From Eumeta japonica (taxonomy: Eukaryota; Arthropoda; Insecta; Lepidoptera; Psychidae), in the NCBI GenBank assembly GCA_005406025.1, contig BGZK01000071.1:496001-560000 (forward strand): 64,000 nt of DNA, read 5' to 3'. A program made the translations under genes and the position numbers. Shown piece by piece: positions 1 to 14,200 of the stretch. Within the stretch, counting starts at the first letter, position 1. Each line of letters opens with the position of its first letter. The notes below the pieces were generated by a model, which worked only from the letters and a program-made list of their open reading frames with translations, had not been told where the DNA came from and ran no database searches.

Positions 1-790
1 TACTGCAAAGAAATGCACACATGAAATTTTATATTACTTATTGTATTGTGAAATTTTGGATAGTTATAAGTGCATATTAACATTCTTTTTTCGATTGAAA
101 GGAGTGAATGATAGATTTTGATAAAAAAATTTAAGGCAATCTTTTACACAAATTTTATATTAAGTATATTTTATTATTACTATTAAATGATTTTAATGTA
201 ATGCATTATTATTTTAATTTATTTACGTAAATACATAATTATGTATAATATAAAATTTTACGGACGTTAAAACGATTAAAACACATACTATAGTCTGAAA
301 ATGTAAAAATGCAATGTGTAAAAGTGCACCAGCAAAAGAGCGCATCTTCCTAGTATTTACTTTCTTTTGTTGAGAAGCGCAGTTTTTCGGCAATAGCTCA
401 ACAGTTTACCCGATTATATTCAAAATATTTTTTGTTGAAAATGTTTATTAAGTGTTACCTGTCTAATTCGTTGTTTTTGGACTTACGGTTTAAAAAATAA
501 AGAGAAGGGGACACAATTTATGCTACTTTAGAAGCAATTATTGCCGAAAATATTAACTTAATCAAAAAAATTGCTTAAACATCTTAAAGTTCTGCTATAT
601 GTATGGAGTGTCTACCCCCGCCTCTTAGAAATATTTATTTTTGTTATTTAACTACCAAACTAAGTAGCGGCTTAAACAAGACCCCCATACTCCAAATTTC
701 AACGATATACATTTTGTAGTTTTTGAGTGTACATGACAAAACTATAAGAGTTCCGTTTTATCATTTTTAGCTCAAAACCCTAAAAATGAG
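1..790 (+). repeat. Interspersed repeat, GGGTTCCG family, copy 1
   Basis: Shares diagnostic blocks with copies near 10.2-10.9 kb and 31.2-31.9 kb: GTGCACCAGCAAAAGAGCG near 323, then GAGAAGCGCAGTTTTTCGGC, and a terminal part with AACTATAAGAGTTCCG followed by a reverse-complement-like AAAACCCTAAAA end. The first 30 bases resemble the start of copy 2, so the element probably begins at or before the window edge and is internally diverged. I see no protein. The class is unknown to me; similar sequence is common in moth genomes (from memory, not searched). Confidence 0.55.
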
Positions 791-2294
791 TAATGTAATA
801 TAAAAAAAATCCTAAAATAATAAATCCAAAATTCATATCAGCGCTAGTGCTTTATTAATATTACTGCATTTAAAGCTTCTTTTTTTTTTCAGTAAGAATG
901 TAGAGAAAACTTTTTTTTTATAACTATAAAAATACCTGAGTAATGACTGTTTCAAATTAAAAATTAGACAGAGAAGGCACTAGTTAGCTATATATAATAA
1001 CAATATTAAACTCCGCTTTGTAAGAAAGACATGGCACAGACTTCGATGGCTCATAGTACATTGTTGTTTTTAACCAATTTTGATTTGGACTTCACTTTTA
1101 ATTATTATGTCAAGTAAGCTTACATAAGTCGTCAACAAATATATTCGAAAATAACGTTTAAACTTATTCCCTCTAAAGATTTCGTTAAGAACTTATTACC
1201 TCGCAAGATATCATGTGTAAAGGAAAGCCATTGTCTACTCTGCGGGTATGCATTTAATCTTAAATTTTTTGTTTCTCAGAAAACCTGTGTTTCTAATAGA
1301 GATTATCCATATCGAGATTGCTGAAACCATCAAGTTTACATACTTCTGTTAAAATTACTAAATTGTGTAGTTAATTTATATACGTGTTTATTTATCACCG
1401 ATCACGATTCCGTGACAAATTTAAGGCTTTTTAGAAGTTTGAAAGAAGCGCCCAGGACTACTTTAAGACTCCAAGAGTTTAACTCAGCGTATAATAATAT
1501 TGTTGGTGAATTAAGATTGCGATTTATATATATTTTCCTCTTTGTTTCTCGAGTGTAAATAAATAATTTGCAGTTTTTTTTTTTAACACTTAGAAACCTC
1601 TCATAGGCAAATAATAAAATAGAATAATAATTTAGTAAAATAACATTAATGTATTTACAAGTCTACTTAGGTATAACCCCTAGGAAACAGAGCTTTCAAA
1701 CAATTCTAAACCCTTCCCTATTATGCGCTATATCGGATATTGAATTTTAAATATCGTCCTCTTGAAAAATCACAAAAGTAGTAACTAAAAAATCCACGAC
1801 GGATAAATTCATTGAGATAAAAAGAATTAGACGATATAAAATTATAATCAGTAATGTACTTTTACCATAATAGTGAAGTTATAAATTATTATTTATTATA
1901 TCAACTATATTAATATCATTTTCCATCGCGGGTGACCTCACACACCAGCTATACCGCTTATCTCTATACGTGTCTCTATTGCACTTGTCTGTTTACATAT
2001 TTCTCCACTCAGAAACAGCGATACTGAATTAATTAATGTATTTGTACATAGTAATTAAATTAAAAACATTATACTTCACTGCCGTTGCTATTAACAAATT
2101 CATATAAATCGTAAAAATTACTTTGGGAACCAATTTTCTAATTTTGTAAATCTTATTCCACATACTAAGTACATATTTACATTTATTATTGAACCTAGAT
2201 CCATCAGTTTTTATAAGTCTTATCTTTTGAATTGATTCAGAAATATTTTTTATTGAAAGTCAGCTAATACAAGATCTTGTTGAATTAAAAATAA

Positions 2295-2365
2295 CTTTAC
2301 CACCGGTTCGGGCTTACCTACAAGGATAAGAACCGGTACGGAACTCACCTCATCTTTTTTTTTAA
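2295..2365 (+). repeat. Short repeat-like tail with ACCGGTTC / GAACCGGT
   Basis: The block ACCACCGGTTCGGGC, then AAGAACCGGTACGGAACTCACC, then a T-run resembles the 3' tail of a common lepidopteran retroposon. This rests on remembered pattern only; no second copy is in the window. Confidence 0.3.
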
Positions 2366-3259
2366 TGTCTAAAATTTTATTATACGAAACACGAAGCGTT
2401 TTTATTTACATATTCAATAAAAAAAACAATATTTGTCTTTTTAATGAGCTGGCTCTAAAACATTTTTATGAATTTCTTAATTATTGTATATTTCAATATC
2501 TCTATATACTACCTTAGGAATTTTATTATAGAAGCGAATAACTACTGTTCTCCATAAGTTATTGACCTTTGACAGTCTAAAGCTACGATTGCGAGCATGT
2601 TTTTTTTTTTATATTCACATTGTAATATAAAACCTACCCTCATTGAGTTCAAGCCTCTGCCAAACCAAAATCCTGGATTCACCACTGATACACGCATATT
2701 CTCCTAATTAAAATATTTAATAGAAAGTACGAAAGTCGTTTTCTTCCATATGAGCTCTTAGACTATCCCTAGTTTATAAATAACTCAAATAGCTGTATGG
2801 CTGTTTTAAATAAATATTTGAATATCAGAACATTTCGCACAAAGTAGTATATGGTGCGTTATAACAGAGTAACTAAACAATCTCACGTCGCTATAGCCGC
2901 ATCCATAAACCGTCCCATTTACCTAATACTAAAAAAATGCAGGACTCATTTTACCAGCCACCTTCATATGTTTACCCCATCTTCCGTCTTTTTTATATTG
3001 ATTTAAAAGCACACAGTAATGTTCAACTTAGGAAGTATGTATAGTTAATAGAGCTTTTCACGATCGACCAATATAAAAGGCATCCGTACTCACTCTAGAA
3101 AAATATAATAATTGTCATAACTGGCTTTAAATTGATTACCTATAGTTAACAGTACGCATGTTAGCCGTTGCTGTCCCCTGCAGTTTAGTTTTTAACTTAA
3201 TAGCGTCGTGACTATTTTTATATTACCACATTTAAAAGCATAGTGAAATCGTTTTTTTT

Positions 3260-3265
3260 TTTATT
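3260..3265 (-). terminator. Candidate ATF4 poly(A) signal
   Basis: AATAAA on the minus strand, the first such hexamer I find 3' of the ATF4 stop, about 1.1 kb away. AT-rich DNA throws up this hexamer often, so it is a weak call. Confidence 0.25.
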
Positions 3266-4357
3266 TAAAAACAATAAATGTTTCAATTTTCAATTGCACT
3301 AGGAACCTTAACGTGAAGTTCCCAACCTGGTAGATGTGACTGTAGATATGACTGTCCGCATGTTCCTAAATATATGCCCAAATAGCATGAAACGTACGTA
3401 GAAATCGTAACCAATTAATTGGCGGTCAAGATAAATAGAAAACTAACACTTGCTTAGGTGTTCGATATCTTCAACCCTCTCGAATTAATATTCAATTCGT
3501 TGAATGAAAATTCGTAGTGAAGGAACAGATTCCGAGGGTCAGCGGCGGGTTGCGTGCTGCAGGCGAGCATCTTGCCGTAAGGGTTTATAGCTGCATACAA
3601 AATATGCGTTTATCTCCATTTCGCAAGTGCAGTTCATTATTATTTCCATGTATTATCAATTTTTGTCATCGTACTTAATGCGGTTACATATTTCATCAAA
3701 AGTCACAGTAGAGATACAAGTAGAAAGGGTGCTGGTGTAGGCATTGTTAGTAATGCGTTTACATTATTAGCCCAATTCTCAATGCTTAATTTATGCACAA
3801 TTTAGATTAAAGTTATTTTGATTGATATCATGTTTTAATGAAATAAACTTGGTAAGAGCAGGAAAAATAGAAATAAAACACCTTTTCCGCCGTCGCATTC
3901 CTTATATTGTATGAAAATACTAATAGATAAAAAAACAACATAATAAAACAGTATTTAAATAAAATTTTAGATCATAGAACAGGATAATTGTATTACTGAA
4001 AATAAAAATCAGAGTGTAAAACATAAAAGAATGTGTAAAATATATCATATTTTCAAAACAATCAATGCGACCCCTCCTCTAAATGAAAGATGAAAAAATG
4101 GCGCCACCTTGGCTAAAGATGTTACGTCCCTCGGCTAAAGAAACGGTGAATGATAAGTGCTGCTCGATATCTCGTTATTACTAATCGACGTAACGAACTA
4201 TCTATATAAAATAACTAAATATTCATGGAGTTACAATAATATAAGAGAAACCATCGTTATCGTAAGGCGATGAAACGCGCAATGCTCGAGCTGGGAAAGC
4301 GAGCTGCGGTGTGGGGCAAGTCGGTGCCGCTGCGGGGCGCAGGAGACGCTGGGATGA

Positions 4358-5202
4358 CTATTTAATAAGGCCTTTCGCCTTGAACAGGTCGCGCATTAGA
4401 CCCTTGAGATAGCGGATCTCGCGTTGTAGGTCGGCGCACTTGTTACCGAGTTCGGTGTGGCGCTGGCGCAGAGAACGTTCCTCGCTCAGCAGCACCTCGA
4501 CCTCAGCCTTCTTCTTCTGGCGGTATCGAGTCGCCGCGTTCTTGTTTTGCTCCTTTTTGCGTGAACGGCGATCGTCAAGCGAACGCGAGTAAGGCTTGGG
4601 ACGCGAACGCGCCTCGACTCCGCAGACGGACCAGTCTTCGTCGGTGGACGAGGAGCGCGGCGAGGAAGAGGGAGATGACCTCGGAGAAAAGCTCGAACTC
4701 CCCACAGAAGGCGGCGGCGAGGCCAGCTGGGCGGCGCGGTCTCGTACCAATTTCTCGACCTCTTCCAATTCGCATTCCACAGTGAGCGGCGCAGTGACGG
4801 ACACGTGTGCGGGTTGCGTCATCGGACCCAAGGACCACGTGCCCGCGGGGGCGACGGGCACATTGGCGGGTACCAGGGGCACACAATGAGCTTGTTGCGC
4901 GTAACTCAGCAGCAACTGCGTAGCAGGGCCGGGCGGGCTCTGGGGCGGTGTCAGATGTGTAAGCTCGACACTAGTGGACTGAAGCACAGTCTCAAACTCG
5001 CGCAACAGTTCTTCAGTGCGCGGTGGCTGCGGCGGCGCCCCGTAGGCCACCGGCACGAGTGGGACGGGCGCGAACGCAACTTGCGATTGCGAGTGCAGGT
5101 GTGGCTGCGGAGCTGGCGCGTCGGCTCGCTCCGAAACCTGAGAGATACCATCGAAGATGGGCAAATCGACTTTCTCTTCTAACCAGTTAGAGAAAATATT
5201 TT
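4358..5202 (-). CDS. ATF4: ATF4 exon 5 (terminal coding exon, bZIP)
   Basis: Begins after a strong acceptor (TTTATTTGTTCCAG) at 5203; ends at TAG 4358-4360. The first two bases complete a Glu codon split after its first base. It encodes 280 residues: the LEEKVDLPIFDG helix, a Pro/Gln-rich middle, a Ser-rich segment (SFSPRSSPSSSPRSSS), then the basic region and zipper, ending KGLIK. Open frames on the other strand here are shadows caused by high GC. Confidence 0.93.
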
Positions 5203-8200
5203 CTGGAACAAATAAAACGCAAATTGATTATCGGGAATTCAAACACAATCACTTATGAATAATGGTGGCATTTAAATACGTCAATTCCATAAAATATTTT
5301 TTTTTTTAATTAATAATAGAAATTATTTCACGGTAACTCGAAAAGATTGAGTATATATTTCTTATTGTATTTTTTTCATATATCGCTATAAATATTTCCC
5401 TAAAAAGAGAACACGTTGAGTAATTTGAATCAGTACCTCTTGGCTATGCTTCCGAGTATCCATAATGACACATGCGTTAAGAATATTCATATATGCATAA
5501 TTCCATAATTATCAAACGAATATTTAATTTCAATATTAACAACATAATATGGTGAAATATATTTTATTGTAATTTGTAAAGAAAAACAAATATGGCATTT
5601 TTTAAACAAATTATAGCCCATCAAATTACTAAAAAATATTATGAAACTCTTAAAATAATAATTTCCTATAATTTTTCACTTTTAATCTTTAATGTACGAA
5701 AAAATAACAACGATCGGATTAAGCTAAAATTGTAATTGAATTGGAGCAAATACGAAATCAATAGGTATATTAAAATGACTTTCAATGTATCTTTACATAT
5801 TCCGTTACAATATTCATATCCTATTCATAAAATAACGAATTGTCGTTATTGAGCAAGCTCACATTTTCGTTAACCGAAAATCAAGAATGTACGCCGAGAC
5901 CACACTTAAAATCAATGGCGTCGCCAATTGCCCTATGATCCGATAATAATTGCCGCGATTGATGCAAGCGGCTCAAAAAGAGATGTGCGCCGGTCGATGC
6001 AATGGAGTGATAATTAATTGTCGGCTAACGGCTGTATTTTTTCCATACACCGTCCTCACACGAGATTTATCGCCAACTATAGGTCATCTAATGAGGAACT
6101 CGTTAAAACTAATAATTATATTATATTTGCATAGTTACGTTTGCTAATCGAACAGTAACGAACAGGAAGGAAATTTCAACGAAGGTTACAAAATCCATAA
6201 CAGTCACAAAGTTCATCATATAATATGACTTGGCAGACGATCGACTCTACGACCGCTTTCCCGATACAATGACCTCAGACTTCGACTGCAACGGGACGTC
6301 TCCTGTGATATGTTTTAATCGACAAACAGGCTTTCGAAATAAGGGACCAGATAGCGAGCGGTCGGTTGACGACAATCGGTTTATTATCAAAGAGCGGGCG
6401 CGCCGCGGGCGCCTTAACACGACCCTAGATAGCCCCAAGGAATCGTCGCTCCCTAACGGCCGACGGCCAATGACGACAACACAATTACTTATCGTTGATT
6501 CGACCGGTAAGCCTTCACGACGAACAATAACCCTCGGGTTTGTGCCGGGCGGCGGTGGGCGCTCATTTCCGAAGAATAAAATTGATCGTTCGGCATAATA
6601 TGAACGACATACTACTGTCAACGGCCAGCGCCTAAGTCATATGAATAATTTAACAATCGACATTGACAGCGTGTAATTAATTAAAACACGACTATTTGTA
6701 GATATCCGCATTTGGCTTGTATTTAATTAATACATGCCCAAATACATATTTAAATTTATTCACAAAATGCATTAAATGTATAAACTATTCACAAGACGAT
6801 ATATCAACAGCATATCGTATCGACTACCAGTGCAGGCAGATGTTATATTTGAAGCGCATTTATATAGAATTTGTAATATGTATTTATTGATAGAGTGATA
6901 CTTCCCCCAAAACTGGACCAATGTAAACGTCGTAGCGACCGCGAGTATACGATCTATATGCGGTGTTGAGACGGCGCAGTCAATTAAGTAGATATAACTG
7001 TAACGGCGGCGAGCAGCGGCCGGCGCGCGCGCGAGGTCGCCGGGTGCGCGAACTGGTTTATCAGCGCCGAAAGATCGCTGTCCAGTTAAATTCCACTCGC
7101 GGCGCCGGCCCGAATGTCGCCGTATTCGACGACCAAACTTTGTAACGATCTGGCAAGTGAATATTAATAAACGCAGGTATGCACGACCCGATGAAATTAA
7201 CAAGTTTGGATATTCATATAAACCTAGGGCCAATTCTTTTTGGATATTTCATGATATAATGCGAAAGGGGTGAAAAAGATATCTTTGCAGGATATAAAAA
7301 AAATCTGGAAAGACGTTTGGTCGAATCGGTAATAACCGTGAATGCCAATAAATCACGACAGAGCAATGACAAAAGTAAAGAAAAAGATTGACGCACTGCC
7401 ATCTGACCTCATAAAAGTGCGTAACTCTAATCCAATAAGAGGAAAATGCGAACAATCGACGAGTCCGCCGTCGGGGATTTCGGCCCGGCGCGTCAGGAGC
7501 GCGTAAAACGACTTTGAAGTGTATTTGCGCGCCAAATAGAAGCGGGCCGGTCGCGTCACGTGATCAACGTTTGCTCCAATTCCGATCATTAGCTATCGGT
7601 GCTACCCGCGCACGTTGATAGCTTACAATTACCTACTATGAAGTGACCCGCGTCGTATGAACATAACACTGGTTTATCTCATATGTAAAAAACACGCTTT
7701 TAAAGCACATTAAACTAAAAAGTGAAAAATAATCCTTAATATGAACTCAAAACAGTAATGAACAATGACGAAAAATACTAGTATTATTCTGGAAAAATCG
7801 TGGGTTGCTCTATATACGAAAAATGTGGCACAAAGCCTTCGCAAAGTTTCAAATTAATCAGACTTCTTGAAATTGGTGAAAATTAAGCTCAAAGATTCCA
7901 TTACATACATAGTTACAACCCAAGCTTATAAAAGCATGTTAAAAACGTAATAAAGCGCCGTCCGCATGTCGCAGATCTGCCCAAGGAATTGCAAAATTCA
8001 ATGAACGAGATGTATCATTATCTTAGAATGACATCGTTGTTTTCTGTGAACGTTACGAATGAGCTGCGGTAGGCGCGAGAGATTTGTTTGTTGACATTTG
8101 ATTTAGAATAACTTAAAAGCAATATATATTCAAGTTGTAAAAAATAACTTATCAAGTATAAAATATTTAGTAAATTTTTGGTGAATAATTTTTATACTAA

Positions 8201-11200
8201 GACTTAGAATAAAAACAAACCGATAAGTATAGAACATTAACCTCATAAAAAATTATCGATAAAAAACGAGTTCTAAAGAAGAAATCGTTTTCGTCACTGT
8301 TCCCAAGTTAAGGGTATATTAGGAGTATCGATATGTTAGCTACAGTTCGTGTTGTATTTAAATATCTCGAAATAGAGATATATGTAACACTGAATCGATT
8401 GCAATTGTATGACCATAATAAACATATATGTATGTATTAATAGGAGCTAAAAGCGTAGGATATTTAAAATTTGCAATAGTTTTGGTCGCAGTTTTACATT
8501 CCAACTATATAGCAGTAGATGTAAGTTTAAATGTATCTGCACGTGGACTTTTACTAAAAGAAAATTCATGACAAGTACAAAAAATGGACAGGTCCAACAG
8601 CAGTGCGTAGACCTTTAGGCTACACGAAGAAACCTTTTCAAGAAAAGGATTCCGATGGCGAACGGTGGCGCAGACGTACCTACGTACAGGTCCGACAGGG
8701 CCATTTCGGGATTCGCGCGTACACGATCACGTTATCGATGAGTCCTCGTACTCTCGGTACGTAAGTATAAGATATATAGTCCTAGGACACGATTATACAA
8801 TAGGCAGTGCGATAGCAAGAACGTCAGGAGTCCTCTGGGTGAAGGCAATGGTCGTCGGCGTTGCTCCGGCAGGTGGCGCGGGCGTCTACCGTCTCTTGAC
8901 GAGTTTCTGCGAGTTAAAGACGATCTCTTTATTCCAAATGCAGCGATAGTGGAACTTCATTCTAACGGCGTACGAATGGCGCATCGGCGGCAGACATAGG
9001 TCGCGGGCCGAGCGCGCGCGCCCGGAGTACGTCTTCTCGATACCGCTTATGGTCACGGGTCAGGGGCGGCGCACGGGCGCAACGGTCCGACACCTGCAGC
9101 GGCGACGGCAGGGGCGACGGCGACGCGGAGCGCGACACTAGTGACTGGCGGACAAAGCGGCGGGTGCAGGCGACGTCGCGCGCGCTACTCGTTCTCCGGG
9201 CCTTGAGCGCGGCGGTGCGCGACCGACCACTATCGCCTCGAGCGCCCCACCTCACCCCAGCATAAACTGTACGCCACGGTCCATTCTTGTAATATCAAAT
9301 AAGCCAATATTAACACGAACCTATCGATACTGCTCTATTGCTCTACCGCTATATATTAGCGCGTTCAGAAAACAATAAGATTTGTTAAGTTTCGTTTGAT
9401 GTTAAGAAGGTTGTCTGCCTAATGAACCTAAAAAGTATGCAAGGTAACCACCTAATCCAACTTACTTATGTAACATTTTAACTTTTTACATAGATATCGT
9501 ATAAAAACGAAGCAATAATTGAGTTTATTATTGATATTTGCAAAACATCACTTCAAAAAATGTGTATCACTAATCTATCGCACAATGAAGAAAATGCTCA
9601 ACTATTTACTAAAATATAAGCATACAGCATACACTAAAATTGTAGATAATTATAATTTACTGTGGAATTTTTTGATCTATTTATTTGGTTATATCTTTAT
9701 TTACCATTCTCACAGTTAAAATTGATAAGTTGAATATACTGATAAGTTCGAGGACATAACTTTAGCTTCCCAAATTAAAAGGTATGTATCTGAATAAAGA
9801 CAAAAGTAAATACGTAACTCGCTTCTAATAAATATACTTTGTTCTTATTCGGCCCAACTAAAAATGTAATCTGAGAAATTAAAACCACAAAATATAGGAT
9901 AAAAAAGGCATAAAGCGAAAGTTAGAAGATTCTTATCGTGCAAAGTTAGCAGTGAAGTCAAATTCTTTTAACTCTCAGCAGTGGAGTTTCCCTTTTTTGT
10001 CCTAACGAAATATTTTATTACTCTGATCCGAAAAAAAATCGCTGAATTTCTTCTTCAAAAGGTTGAATTACAAAATAATAAAGAAAACTGTATTTTATTA
10101 ATGAACAACAACGTTATAACTATGATAGCTGGGTCCGTCGTCGTGCGCCTCATCACGCAAAAACAATTAAATGGATTTAGATTATTTTTTATTTCTTAGA
10201 CATTTGGTTCTTGTCTAGAATAAAAACCGGCTAAGAGCATGTCGGTCCATGCTCATTATAGGGTTTCGAAGCCGCTACTTCAAAGAAATGCACTACAGAT
10301 GAAAAATTTTTTTACATGTTTCCTTACATGACAGGTATAAGAACTAGTCGCCTATAACTAAAGAAACAAGTAGGCATGTCAACTATTACTCCGAAACTAG
10401 TGTAAAGTAAGGTGCACCAGCAAAAGAGCGTATGTTCATAGCACTTACGCCCTTTTCTTGAGAAGCGCAGTTTTTCGGCAATAATTCAAAAACAATATAT
10501 CCGATGATCTTCAAAATAATTTTTGTTGAAAGTATTTATTAAGCGTTATCTTTGTTTCGTTATTTCTGCTACTTTCGGAGCATTTATTTCCGAAAACATT
10601 CATTTAATCAAAAAATTGCTTAGAAACCTCAAAATGTTTTTAAAGAACTGCCGAAATATGTGCCACACGTTGACGCTTGCTGATTTTTTTTTTTTTCAGC
10701 TTATGTAACATCCTAGAAATATTTATTTTTGTTATTTAACTAGGAAACTAAGTAGCGGCTTATACAAGACACCTTTACTCCAAATTACATCAATATACAT
10801 CATAAAGTTTGTGAGTAAAATGCCTATGACATACAGACGGACGAACGGACATGACGAAACTGTAAGGGTTCCGTTGTTGCCATTTTGGCTTGGAACCCTA
10901 AAAATACCTACTTTTTTAGGGTTCTATGCACAATTAAAATCCATTCTAAATTAATCGATTTCAATTAAATTTGGTGTGGATAGCTAGAACTTAGTGAAAG
11001 GATAACAAATATGTTACATTTTTTAGGATTCCGTAAGAACTACTAAGAATTCTCATCGTTTTGTTTGATATTAGCATTGCAATTTGATTTTGTTGAAATT
11101 TTCACAATATATGTTTATTACCGTAAAGAGCGTTTAGAGAGGTTTATGGTTCCGTGGTTGTGTTCTGTGCATAAGATTTTTATATCAATAATATAAAGAT

Positions 11201-14200
11201 TCTTACAATTTGACCTATTTCAATGAAACTTGATACGGAGACAGGTCGAAACCAGGAAAAAGCTACATTATTTTAAAATTCAACGGTTAAAAGTTCCTTA
11301 AGAAAATATTAAAATCATAATAATTCGACAGATTTCCCTGAAATTTTTGCAATTGGTCTCACTAGTGCCAAAAGGGTTTTAGAATTCCGAAGGAATTGCC
11401 AAGATCTATCATATATAGCCTATTTAAAAACGAAACGCAACAGGCACGGATTAGGAGTATGTCGGGGGACGTGTTGCGGGGGTTGCAGCAAACGACGCGC
11501 GGAAACCTCTAACACAAACTTATTCAAGCGGACAGACGTTCAAACAAACAAATGTGTCTGTATGTTGGCTATTTTCTCATAGCTAAACAGCTGACCCGAT
11601 TATGAGGAAATTTGATAAAATAGATATTTACTGTAGACGACCACGTATTCGTTTTTTATAGTAGCTAATGATCGGAATGAATACGAGAAATATAATTTAT
11701 GTGGGCGGAGCCACGGCCGACAGCTAGTAGCAATAATAAAATAAATACGATATTTTTTCCGTGTGCCCGCGTATTTCGTTAATTGACAACCGTTTTTACT
11801 ACAAACAAAATGCAACAATATCCAATATATTTGTACTCAGATTATTAATATGAATTTATCAACTTTCAGGCAATTTTTTTAAATTTGGATTAAAAAAAAA
11901 ACAAGCTCACAGATTTGTTGATAAAAGAAACACAACAGCAATAGTAAATCCACTAAAAACTTTTTGTTGGCAATCATTATAAGACAGAATACGAAATTAG
12001 TATTTTAGATTTCGAAACTAGCCCACGTAATGAATCAAGTTAGAACAATCATCAAGCATGTCGTGCCGGATATTTGTCAGACCATTGCCAAGGCACACCC
12101 TAGCGTAATCTTTTTATTAAAGATCAAAGGACTCAGACCTCCCGAGCAGCCCCCAGCGACGGTTTTCACAAAACAAAAAATAGTGATTTTATAATTTTAT
12201 CAAAAACTTACAGCACAGATTCGGTATTTGTACGCTTTTATATACATTTTCTTTTTTCGAAAATTAATAAAACTAAATTTCTTTTGGATTAGTTATAAAA
12301 TTGATGATTGAAATAAATTTAAAAAAAAAAAGATATTTAAAAGAAACACGTCATAGATATTAAAGGGTATCAGGGTATCGTTAATATTAAAAAAGGAGTT
12401 AAGTAGATTTAATCGCGAATAATATTATGTTCATACCGATCAGCATTAACAATTGTTAAATTTGACGTTGATGCCGCCAGATCTCGGTTGTCATATTGTT
12501 AAGGTTAAATTATAACTTTTGGGTTGTTCGATTGTTGATTAGTTTTATTTTGTCAAATTTTAGAAGTATCGATTAAGATGGTTTAATTGAAAAGAATTTA
12601 ATTATACTACAATTAATCGGAATAAGCATTTCAATCACATATATATTATTATAACCTCTAGAATGAAGATGAATAGAAAAATTAGAAATACAACTTGTCC
12701 ATTTACTCTAACGCATAATTGCCCAAATTAACAATAAGTTTTATTTAGTAAGAGCACAAAACTGATTCAAGCGTTTTTAGCCTGGTAATTTTGATGTCAA
12801 AGAAGTACCTCGCTCTGGTTGACCTGTTCAGAATAAAATTGATGCAATTTTGAAAAAAGTAGAGGCAGACCGGCATATTAGTTCTTACAACATAGTTAAA
12901 GAGCTGGGGATTGACCACAAAACAACTTTAACTCATATGAAAATAGCTGGATACACAAAAAAACTCGATACATGGGTTCCGCACAAGTTCACTAAAAGAA
13001 ATCTAATGAATTATTCACTCATTTTTGATTCTCTATTGAAACGCAATAAAACCAAACCGTTTTTGAAAAGATTGATTACTTACTGGTGATAAAGAATGGA
13101 TTACCTACGACATGAATGTGTGAAAACGATCATTGTCAAAAGGCAAGCAACCTCAACAGACTATAGCGAAACCCAGATTAACTCACAATAAATTGATACT
13201 ATGTGTATAGTGGGATTGGGAAGGGCATTATTCATTATGAGCTTTTACCATCGGGTAAAACTATCAATTCGGATCTCTAGTGTCATGAGCTGATGAGACT
13301 CAAGCAAGAAGTAGAGAAAAAACGGCTAGAATCGATCAACAGAAAAGGTGTGAACTTTGAACTTTGAATATGAACTTTGGTTTGCATGAGCAACAATTTA
13401 ACGCACTTCATAAACTGAAAAAAAGATGTTCAAAACTCTATTTTATTTCCTATCAAATGAAGTAAGAAAATATATAAGATACACAAATAAAGACCAACAT
13501 CACAAAATGTATGCCACAAATCAAAGTAAACATTATGAGTTAACGAGGTATACTTTATTTGCCTCTTGATGTAAAAATGGAATAGTGACTCAATTCAAAA
13601 CAATTTATTTACAAATATTTTGTATTTAATTCACAGCTGTCATAGGAATCTCAGAAATATTGTAGACCATATTTGTAAAGATTATTGTCTATGTTAAGGT
13701 TTCTTTTTGAGTATGAATGATATGACAGTATTATTTAATACTTTTTTAAAACTAAAGTTGGTCAGCTAATTTATTTATATAATAAAACTTGAAACCATTT
13801 TTGAAAGAAAGCACCACTCATTCTATCTTGAAAAAGTAACATTGAAAGAAATCATCATTCATAGCACTGGTCTGCAACGAAATCCTCCTTTAAATAAAAA
13901 TATGATGAATATGAAGAGCTTAATATGCTGCATCGATGTTTGCTTTCCATTTTTTTCTATCACATATAGAAATTTATTAAAGTTTTTTTTTAATTTCCCA
14001 TAATTACGTGTTTTTTGTCTAACGTCGTTGCATTAATGCTGCTCTATTCAGTTCAGATCGTCTCAGTACCTCACGAAAACCGGTCGCACTGATAGAAAGA
14101 GAGAGGAAGATAATGGTTGATGTGGTTTTAGAATGAATGTGCACGCCTACACAGTTCTCGTTGTCACCATAGCGCTCAGTACGTTAAAAATTTGAATCGT

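Larger units (their letters stand above)
1..4357. other. Non-coding flank downstream of ATF4
   Basis: AT-rich DNA with no reading frame I can support. It lies 3' of the ATF4 stop codon, so its right part (about 3.2-4.36 kb) should include the ATF4 3' UTR. The last 100 bases before the stop are GC-rich, like the coding exon. Repeats inside it are listed separately. I see no other gene on either strand. Confidence 0.6.

Noticed and set aside
2303..2345. tRNA-like GGTTCGGGC box
   Set aside because: No cloverleaf: no acceptor stem or D-arm can be built around it.
4561..5182. Open frames on the plus and alternative minus frames over ATF4 exon 5
   Set aside because: Shadows of the GC-rich bZIP exon; the bZIP frame is unmistakable.
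6230..6621. Opposed ORFs of about 120 codons on both strands
   Set aside because: No family match, no splice context; the open frames follow from base composition.
8962..9255. A 97-codon Arg/Ser-rich minus-strand ORF
   Set aside because: Low-complexity translation of a CpG island; no conserved motif.
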